This document shows positions 6,995 to 12,259 of a DNA stretch of 12,259 nucleotides, piece by piece. Below the pieces are notes generated by a model. That model searched no databases and was not told the origin of the DNA. It saw nothing but the letters and a program-made list of their open reading frames with translations. Numbering within the stretch: the first letter of the stretch is position 1; each line of letters opens with the position of its first letter. Origin of the DNA: CAZTGZ01 sp044339595 (GTDB lineage: Bacteria; Bacteroidota; Bacteroidia; NS11-12g; UBA9320); the NCBI GenBank assembly GCA_044339595.1, contig JBIIVF010000071.1:1-12259 (forward strand). The letters run 5' to 3'. Position numbers and translations under genes: made by a program.

Positions 6995-7549
6995 ATGCCC
7001 GTAACTTCCTTGAATAAATATAAAATTGTCATCTTCACCCTGTTTCTATGGGTGGCTTATGGAAATGTTTCTGCGCAAGCTTATCGAGATCAAGTGAAAG
7101 CCATGAATGAGCGCCACATCCTATGCGACACCGTTCCACAGTTGGCAGATTCAGTTTTCAGCGCCCTGAAACTACCCAAATTCGACAGTCTGGAAGTATT
7201 TACTCCGAGTTACCCTCAAATTAAAGCCACTTATGATACCATGAACCTCCATCAAAATGATCAGTTCGTGCTTATCAAACAACAATATCTCGTGCATAAT
7301 CTGCACAAACAATTTAAAGAATTACAAATACAAGCCAAGCGGCATAAAATTAACCTCAAATACATGGAACTCACTGATAAAACCATTCAGTATGGCGTAC
7401 ATCGGGACGGTCATCCCTTTGCACAAGTGGTTTTAAAATGTACCAGAAATAATAAAAAGTTTGAAATCAAATTCATCGCCATCAAAGTCTTGGATCATTG
7501 GTATATCGGAGATGAACTAAAACTAATCCCGGTGGTGAGGGTAAAGTGA
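6995..7549 (+). CDS. Exported protein of unknown function
   Basis: A 184-residue protein I do not recognise. Residues 1-28 form a signal peptide (NKYK, hydrophobic IVIFTLFLWVAYG, then NVSAQA), so the mature protein of about 156 residues is periplasmic or secreted; there is no lipobox. The mature part begins with a helix-like, charged segment, then KLPKFDSLEVFTPSYPQIKA, and a Lys/His-rich amphipathic stretch (about 94-122). The C-terminal third alternates like beta strands: FAQVVLKCTR, FEIKFIAIKVL, HWYIGDELKLI. That ending resembles the last strands of NTF2/cystatin-like exported proteins, but this is only an impression. It has its own promoter and ends 3 bp from the convergent Nudix gene. Confidence 0.85.
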   Translation: MPVTSLNKYKIVIFTLFLWVAYGNVSAQAYRDQVKAMNERHILCDTVPQLADSVFSALKLPKFDSLEVFTPSYPQIKATYDTMNLHQNDQFVLIKQQYLVHNLHKQFKELQIQAKRHKINLKYMELTDKTIQYGVHRDGHPFAQVVLKCTRNNKKFEIKFIAIKVLDHWYIGDELKLIPVVRVK

Positions 7550-7552
7550 TCT

Positions 7553-7987
7553 TTACAGATTTTTCCGGCCTAAAATTAATCTGACCACGTGTTTATCTAT
7601 CGGAAAGGTAACATCCTCATCGATCAATGCCTCCAGTGATTTCCAGCAAAATTCCATTTGATGCTCCGGTTCAAGATGAATAGAACCATGATCGGGATAC
7701 CGATCGAGATCAATGCTATAATAAATTGAAATGATTTGCTCTTCAGGATTGAATGCACTCACTTGAAAAAACTCAGTAGTGTAAAAATGACGATAATTTG
7801 AAACCGTCGTTTGTAACTCCTCCATCATTTCGCGTTTCAAAGCATCTAATGGACCTTCCCCCTTTTCTACCCCTCCACCTGGGAACTTTACAAATGAAAA
7901 ATTGCGCAGTTTCTCCTTCACGAGTAAAACTTTTTCGTCTTTTATGATTACTCCATAAGCGCGGATATTAAATTTGTTGGGAATCAT
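7553..7987 (-). CDS. Nudix hydrolase
   Basis: A 144-residue cytoplasmic Nudix-fold pyrophosphohydrolase that would cleave a nucleoside diphosphate linked to another group; the substrate cannot be predicted. The Nudix box lies at 38-60: G38, E44, then R52-E53-M-M-E56-E57, so the metal-binding REUxEE core is intact. The usual Gly and hydrophobic residue after it are replaced by Gln59 and Thr60. The N-terminus (RAYGVIIKDEKVLLVKEK) and FVKFPGGGVEKGE are typical. Length is normal for a single-domain member. Its ATG is only 5-11 bp from the divergent dihydroorotase start. Confidence 0.93.
   Translation of the reverse strand: MIPNKFNIRAYGVIIKDEKVLLVKEKLRNFSFVKFPGGGVEKGEGPLDALKREMMEELQTTVSNYRHFYTTEFFQVSAFNPEEQIISIYYSIDLDRYPDHGSIHLEPEHQMEFCWKSLEALIDEDVTFPIDKHVVRLILGRKNL
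7969..7976 (+). promoter_or_regulatory. -7 box of the dihydroorotase promoter
   Basis: TAAATTTG is a perfect TAnnTTTG and lies inside the first codons of the divergent Nudix gene. I see no good -33 TTTG at the expected distance. Transcription would start at about 7980-7982, leaving a leader of roughly 12-18 nt. Confidence 0.42.
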
Positions 7988-7998
7988 TGGATATGTTT

Positions 7999-9339
7999 AT
8001 GGATACAATTTTATTGAAAAATGCCACCATCATCAACGAAGGTGAGAAGTTTGAAGGAGAAATACTTATTTCTGAAGGAAAAATCAGCCAAATCAGCCGA
8101 AATAGAGAAATTCATCTACCTGCCAATCGTGTCATTGATTGCAAAGGTTTATGGGTCATGCCGGGCGTAATCGATGATCAAGTACACTTCAGGGAACCCG
8201 GATTCCCCCATAAAGCTGACCTTACGACTGAATCGCATGCGGCCGTAGCCGGCGGCACGACTACTTTCATGGAAATGCCGAATACCAATCCTCCTGCGCT
8301 CACCCAAACATTGTTGGAAGAAAAGTATCAAAGGGCTGCCGTGGTTTCACCAGCCAATTACTCCTTTTTCATGGGCGTAAGCAATGAGAATGCAGCCGAA
8401 GTGCTCAAAACCAATCCTTTGAATGTCTGTGGTGTCAAAATATTTATGGGTTCATCTACCGGCAACATGCTGGTGGACGATGAAAACACCCTCAGCACTT
8501 TGTTCAGAGATTGTGAGCTGCTTATCGCGACCCATTGTGAAGATGAAGAGACCGTTCGAAACAATCAGCAGGTTTATCTTGAAAAATATGGCGATTCACT
8601 CGATGCATCCTTTCACCCTATCATCCGAGATGTAGAAGCCTGTTATAAGTCATCACACATGGCCATTGAGCTGGCGAAAAAGTATAACACCCGACTTCAT
8701 ATACTTCATATCTCTACGGAAAAAGAAACCTGGCTTTTCGACAACAAAATACCATTGGAAAAGAAAAGGATTACTTCAGAGGTATGTGTGCATCATTTGA
8801 GTTTTGATTCAGGCGATTACGCATCGTTGGGCAACAAAATCAAGTGCAATCCGGCCATCAAATCTCCTGACGATCAGAAGGCGCTTTGGAATGCCTTGAA
8901 CGACGATCATCTAGACATCATCGCCACAGACCATGCCCCACATACCCTGGATGAGAAATCTCAAATTTATTTGAAGGCCCCTGCAGGTTTACCCCTGGTT
9001 CAACACGGACTTCAATTGATGATAGATCATGTTAAAAACGGACGCATTAGCCTCGAAAGAATGGTGCACAAAATGTGTCATGCGCCGGCCATATGTTTTC
9101 AAATTAAGGACAGAGGTTTCATCCGGGAAGGCTATTGGGCTGACCTGGTATTGGTAGATCCGAATAAACCGTATCAGGTGAGTACTGAAAACATCTTATA
9201 TAAATGCGGGTGGAGCCCCTTTGAAGACAGATCTTTCTCGAGCAGCATTCACAGCACCATTGTGTCAGGAAACCTCGTTTGGCAAAATGGCAAATTTGTG
9301 GATGACTCCAAAGGGCATAGAATTTTGTTTAACCGATAA
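7999..9339 (+). CDS. pyrC: Dihydroorotase
   Basis: Catalyses the reversible cyclisation of N-carbamoyl-aspartate to dihydroorotate, the third step of pyrimidine synthesis, in the cytoplasm. The 446 residues are normal length for class I dihydroorotases of the amidohydrolase superfamily. Visible site residues: QVHFREPG (61-68), substrate loop EMPNTNPP, Lys147 in GVKIFM (the carboxylated lysine position), His179 in THCED, His237 in HILHIST, and Asp311 in TDHAPH. The first His of the usual HxH is Gln61. I recall DDQVHFREPG as normal for Bacteroidota homologues, so the enzyme is probably active with an altered metal site. MDTILLKNATIINEGE fits the family start; ATG 7993 or TTG 7987 would add 2 or 4 residues. 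A secreted propeller gene follows 6 nt after the stop. Confidence 0.95.
   Translation: MDTILLKNATIINEGEKFEGEILISEGKISQISRNREIHLPANRVIDCKGLWVMPGVIDDQVHFREPGFPHKADLTTESHAAVAGGTTTFMEMPNTNPPALTQTLLEEKYQRAAVVSPANYSFFMGVSNENAAEVLKTNPLNVCGVKIFMGSSTGNMLVDDENTLSTLFRDCELLIATHCEDEETVRNNQQVYLEKYGDSLDASFHPIIRDVEACYKSSHMAIELAKKYNTRLHILHISTEKETWLFDNKIPLEKKRITSEVCVHHLSFDSGDYASLGNKIKCNPAIKSPDDQKALWNALNDDHLDIIATDHAPHTLDEKSQIYLKAPAGLPLVQHGLQLMIDHVKNGRISLERMVHKMCHAPAICFQIKDRGFIREGYWADLVLVDPNKPYQVSTENILYKCGWSPFEDRSFSSSIHSTIVSGNLVWQNGKFVDDSKGHRILFNR
8006..8036 (-). promoter_or_regulatory. Promoter of the Nudix gene, inside the dihydroorotase gene
   Basis: On the minus strand TTG (8036-8034) is followed after 20 nt by TAAAATTG (8013-8006), one mismatch from TAnnTTTG. 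It lies within the first dozen codons of dihydroorotase. The predicted leader to the ATG at 7987 is about 12-15 nt. Confidence 0.45.
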
Positions 9340-9345
9340 ACCATT

Positions 9346-10905
9346 TTGAAAGCCTATTTGATCCTAGGTGTTCCATTAATTTTTTCATCTTTTTTATGGG
9401 CACAAACACCCGTCAGAATGGATGATGGAACGCAAAACCCGAATGAAATATCGCTGTGTATTGATCGAGCCAATCCGGCGAATCTCATAGCCGGAAGCAA
9501 TATTAATCAAATCTATATTTCCGGCGACACCGGAAAAACATGGAGCCAATACGACGCCAAAAGCGTGCATGGCGTTTATGGCGATCCGGTATTGGTGAGC
9601 AGCAAAAGTGGAAAGATTTATTACGCCCACTTAGCTAAAAATCCTGAAAAAAAATGGCCTGAGTGGTTCGATAAAATTGTGGTTCAATATAGCACAGATG
9701 CGGGTAAAACATTTTCAAATGGTGCCGCCATTGGGTTTCATCCGACTAAAATGCAAGACAAACCTTGGCTGAATTTGGATGAATGGCCGACATCACCGTT
9801 TAAAGATCGCGTATATGTAAGTTGGACCGAATTCGATCGATATAAAAGCCCAGACCCGAATCATCATTCAAACGTAAAAATCGCATGGAGCGATGATGGT
9901 GGGGATCGTTTCTCCAATGCGGTGAAAGTTTCAGATATAAGTGGAGGTTGTTTAGATGACGACAACAGCACCGAAGGGGCAACCACTGCATCCTTGCCCG
10001 ATGGCACCTTGTGTATGGTTTGGAGTGCCTTTGGTAAAATCTGGTTCGACAAATCAAAGGATGGCGGCAAAACCTGGGGGAAAGACCAAGTCATTGCTCA
10101 ACAAATCGAAGGTTGGGAAATGGACATCCAGGAAATTTATCGTGCCAATGGATTCCCATTTATTGTGTGCGATAAGAGTCAAGGTCAGAATCGCGGCCGA
10201 TTGTATGTCTTCTTTGGTGATAAAAGATTGGGAGATGCCGATGAATGGCTTATGTGGAGTGATAACCAAGGTACTACCTGGACCGAACCCATGCGATTGA
10301 ATACGGATGCAGAATCAAATGGCAGGGACCAGTTCATGGGACATTTCACCATCGATCAAACCAGCGGACAATGGTATGCCCTATATTATGATCAACGATA
10401 TGGATTCGGCCCGAAAGAGCTCAATCTAACCTTGGCTTGGGGTAACGATACATCGGTTTATAATTACAGATTGACCCCTCAAAACTTTCATGCTCCCGGA
10501 AAATCAAAATTCTTTGGCGATTATATTTCCATCGATGCACATAATAATACGGTCGTTTCAAGCTGGACCGCTCATTTCGAAGCGCTCCAACTGTTCTCTA
10601 GCACCCTTTCTGCTGCTCAGCTAAAACCGCATTCCTCCGACAAAAAAGAAATCAAGTTCAATTACGCAGATAAACTATTGATCATACAATATCAATCAGG
10701 GATTCGGGGCGAAGTAATCATCAAAGGCAAAAGACTTTGGATTTTCCCAATTAAAAAAACGATTCATTTTGATCATCCAAAAGAAAAAAAGGATGAATTG
10801 ATCATCAAAATTAATTCACGTATTTTCAGATCCATCTATCTCGACTTATCTCAACCGGAAAGTTCCATTAGAGAGCAATCCGGAGTGATTATCCCTAAAA
10901 AATGA
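9346..10905 (+). CDS. Secreted Asp-box (BNR-repeat) beta-propeller protein, sialidase-like fold
   Basis: A 519-residue exported protein. Signal peptide 1-19 (MKAYLILG, hydrophobic core, LWA before QTP). Five Asp-box motifs of the SxDxGxTW type appear: SGDTGKTW (59-66), STDAGKTF (116-123), SDDGGDRF (182-189), SKDGGKTW (237-244) and SDNQGTTW (305-312). This is the pattern of the sialidase/sortilin type of propeller. I see no FRIP motif, so calling it an active sialidase is not supported. About 85 C-terminal residues (from about 435) form a Lys-rich, beta-strand-like extension with no recognisable sorting signal. An in-frame stop, that of dihydroorotase at 9337-9339, leaves only TTG (or ATT 9343) as a start that keeps the signal peptide. 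It is probably co-transcribed and translationally coupled with dihydroorotase. Confidence 0.87.
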   Translation: MKAYLILGVPLIFSSFLWAQTPVRMDDGTQNPNEISLCIDRANPANLIAGSNINQIYISGDTGKTWSQYDAKSVHGVYGDPVLVSSKSGKIYYAHLAKNPEKKWPEWFDKIVVQYSTDAGKTFSNGAAIGFHPTKMQDKPWLNLDEWPTSPFKDRVYVSWTEFDRYKSPDPNHHSNVKIAWSDDGGDRFSNAVKVSDISGGCLDDDNSTEGATTASLPDGTLCMVWSAFGKIWFDKSKDGGKTWGKDQVIAQQIEGWEMDIQEIYRANGFPFIVCDKSQGQNRGRLYVFFGDKRLGDADEWLMWSDNQGTTWTEPMRLNTDAESNGRDQFMGHFTIDQTSGQWYALYYDQRYGFGPKELNLTLAWGNDTSVYNYRLTPQNFHAPGKSKFFGDYISIDAHNNTVVSSWTAHFEALQLFSSTLSAAQLKPHSSDKKEIKFNYADKLLIIQYQSGIRGEVIIKGKRLWIFPIKKTIHFDHPKEKKDELIIKINSRIFRSIYLDLSQPESSIREQSGVIIPKK

Positions 10906-10915
10906 CTTTCTTTCC

Positions 10916-10942
10916 GTTTAAAGGCTCGGTTTCCGATTAAAC
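10916..10942 (+). repeat. Bulged inverted repeat downstream of the propeller gene
   Basis: GTTTAA (10916-10921) pairs with TTAAAC (10937-10942), and inside it TCGG (10926-10929) pairs with CCGA (10933-10936) around a TTT loop. Four unpaired bases (AGGC) bulge from the 5' arm. No T run follows on either strand, so it is not a classical terminator. Confidence 0.4.
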
Positions 10943-10954
10943 ATAAAACAATGA

Positions 10955-10995
10955 GGGGATAAACTTTGATAATTAACATCAAATCCCCTTAATTT
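10955..10995 (+). terminator. Bulged hairpin with T-rich tail, possible terminator of the pyrC-propeller transcript
   Basis: GGGGA (10955-10959) pairs with TCCCC (10984-10988) and TTTGAT (10965-10970) pairs with ATCAAA (10978-10983) around AATTAAC. TAAAC bulges from the 5' arm, and TTAATTT follows. It may end the transcript of the two preceding genes. The same bases hold the next promoter, so it could instead be an operator. Confidence 0.4.
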
Positions 10996-10996
10996 G
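10965..10996 (+). promoter_or_regulatory. Promoter of the PpiD-like gene
   Basis: TTTG (10965-10968), a 20-nt spacer and TTAATTTG (10989-10996), one mismatch from TAnnTTTG. The -33 element lies inside the hairpin arm TTTGAT. The predicted leader is about 14-16 nt before the ATG at 11016. Confidence 0.5.
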
Positions 10997-11015
10997 CGGT
11001 CTTCATTTTTTTAAG

Positions 11016-12259
11016 ATGGCTGTAATACAAAAAATACAAAAACAAACAGGTTGCCTGTTACTTATTATCGGTATTGCGATGATTTCGTTCGTGTTGACAG
11101 ATTTGATCAGCACAAGAAGCTCCCTTTTCGGGGGGAATGACAATACAGTTGCGGAGATACGTGGTGAAAAAATCGATTATACCGATTTGAATAACCGTTA
11201 CGAAGCAATGGTTAACAATCTCAAAATCAACAACCCTGACATTGAGTTGAACGAAGAAATGAGAGAAGCTTACCGTGAGCAATCTTGGAATGAATTGATT
11301 CAAGAAAAAATTATTAAGCGCGAACATGAAAAACTCGGCTTATCCATTTCCGGACGTGAATTTGCTGACATCACGGTTGGAGAAAACACCCATCCAAGGG
11401 TGAAGCAAGCATTTGCTGACCAACAAACTCAGGTGTTCGACAAAAATAGATTTATCAAATTTATTCAAGAAGACATTGAAGCCGATGAAGAGCTGAAATA
11501 CAAATGGCTTACCTTCTTTGAAACACCGATCAAAGATGAAGAAATTGGCAAGAAATATGCCGCATTACTCCGAAATGCACTCTATGTGAATGTGTTGGAT
11601 GCTGATGTTTTGTTAGCTGAGAACAACAATCCTATCGGGGCATCTATGGTTGGCGTACCCTACACAAACATTTCTGATAGTGCCGTAAAATACGACGACA
11701 GTGATCTTAAAGCTTACCTGAAAAAGAACAAAGACAAATACAAACAAGACGCAAGTGCTGACATCGACTTTGTATTATTCAATGTAGTACCTTCTGTGAA
11801 AGACAGCGTGGATGTAAAAAAATGGGCTGAAAGCAGCCTGGAGAAATTCAAAAAGGCCACCAATGATTCTTCGTTCGTAGAAATCATGGGCAGCGAATCT
11901 TTCTTCGACAATACTTTCAAAAACAGAGGAAGTTTTCCTGCTGAAGTAGATGGCATCTTATTCAATTCTGATAGCGGAACTGTCATCGGACCGATTTACA
12001 ATAACGGAAGATGGGCATTGTACAAAGTATCTGCCATCTCTTACGACTCATTGTTTTCTATGCAGGCAAGCCATATCATGGTGCCTGTATTAGGAAATAC
12101 TGCTGCTGATACTATAGGAGCCATTGGCAGAGCAAATACTTTAATGGCAGAAATTAAAAGTGGTGCTAAAATTTTTGAGGACGAAGCCTCTAAAAACTTC
12201 GACGCAACCGGCGCAGCGAAAGGTGACTTGGGGTGGATCAGAGAAGGTGCAACCAATTA
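11016..12259 (+). CDS. ppiD: PpiD/SurA-type peptidylprolyl isomerase, N-terminal part (3' end outside window)
   Basis: An inner-membrane-anchored periplasmic folding factor; 414 residues are visible with no stop. The start MAVIQKIQKQTG leads into one membrane helix (about 12-31), then the SurA/PpiD-type N-terminal chaperone region: VAEIRGEKIDYTDLNNRYEA (45-64), WNELIQEKIIKREHEKLGLSIS, and HPRVKQAF with Phe/Asp segments typical of Bacteroidota members. A parvulin domain begins near 350 with QASHIMVPV, followed by LMAEIKSGAKIFEDEAS and GDLGWIREGA near the right edge, the usual parvulin order. It should catalyse proline cis-trans isomerisation or act as a chaperone for outer-membrane and secreted proteins. 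E. coli PpiD has 623 residues, so roughly a third is missing here because the window ends. It has its own promoter after a structured gap. Confidence 0.93.
   Translation, partial: MAVIQKIQKQTGCLLLIIGIAMISFVLTDLISTRSSLFGGNDNTVAEIRGEKIDYTDLNNRYEAMVNNLKINNPDIELNEEMREAYREQSWNELIQEKIIKREHEKLGLSISGREFADITVGENTHPRVKQAFADQQTQVFDKNRFIKFIQEDIEADEELKYKWLTFFETPIKDEEIGKKYAALLRNALYVNVLDADVLLAENNNPIGASMVGVPYTNISDSAVKYDDSDLKAYLKKNKDKYKQDASADIDFVLFNVVPSVKDSVDVKKWAESSLEKFKKATNDSSFVEIMGSESFFDNTFKNRGSFPAEVDGILFNSDSGTVIGPIYNNGRWALYKVSAISYDSLFSMQASHIMVPVLGNTAADTIGAIGRANTLMAEIKSGAKIFEDEASKNFDATGAAKGDLGWIREGATN

Noticed and set aside
9346..10905. Active exo-sialidase (nanH)
   Set aside because: Only the Asp-box repeats support it; the FRIP motif and a recognisable Arg triad are missing.
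11058..12256. Open reading frames on the minus strand opposite the PpiD-like gene
   Set aside because: They are shadows of a clear plus-strand coding region that runs off the window, and their translations show no domain features.
1..12259. CRISPR array, insertion sequence, integrase, tRNA or phage gene
   Set aside because: No direct repeats with regular spacers, transposase motifs, terminal inverted repeats or tRNA-like cloverleafs were seen on either strand.

Overview
The window reads as an ordinary chromosomal segment of a Bacteroidota bacterium. The protein families (a TonB receptor paired with an HmuY-like lipoprotein, a PD40 propeller lipoprotein, a dihydroorotase with the DDQVHFREPG signature, a large PpiD-like foldase) point there. 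So do at least six sites matching the Bacteroidota promoter, -33 TTTG and -7 TAnnTTTG about 20 bp apart. Shine-Dalgarno sequences are not apparent. A finer assignment (Saprospiria or Chitinophagia-like) is only a guess. I see no insertion sequence, phage gene, CRISPR array, tRNA or rRNA.

Layout, left to right. (1) The C-terminal part of a P-type cation ATPase enters from the left edge (+). (2) A LigB/DODA-type extradiol dioxygenase (+) follows, with its own promoter. (3) Converging on it is a minus-strand block, read right to left: a TonB-dependent outer-membrane receptor, then a double-module HmuY-like lipoprotein overlapping it by 4 nt, then a PD40/TolB-like lipoprotein whose promoter sits in the last codons of the HmuY-like gene. 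This looks like a surface uptake locus, with heme or another iron ligand as the best guess. (4) Between the receptor and the next gene is about 320 nt that holds a minus-strand intrinsic terminator preceded by small hairpins, a candidate small RNA or leader. (5) An exported protein of unknown function (+) converges, 3 bp apart, on a Nudix hydrolase (-). (6) The Nudix gene is divergent from dihydroorotase (+) with almost no space between the start codons, so each promoter lies inside or against the other gene. (7) Dihydroorotase is followed after 6 nt by a secreted Asp-box (BNR) propeller protein that must start at TTG. (8) After a short, highly structured gap containing two bulged hairpins and a promoter, a PpiD/SurA-type peptidylprolyl isomerase (+) runs off the right edge.

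The strongest window-wide signal is regulatory. Promoter -7 boxes end only 5 to 22 nt before the start codons, so several mRNAs should be leaderless or nearly so, and these boxes also settle disputed start sites. The least expected protein features are the tandem HmuY-like modules, the altered heme-receptor boxes of the partner receptor, and the Gln in place of the first metal-binding His of dihydroorotase. I did not find a clearly new multi-gene system.
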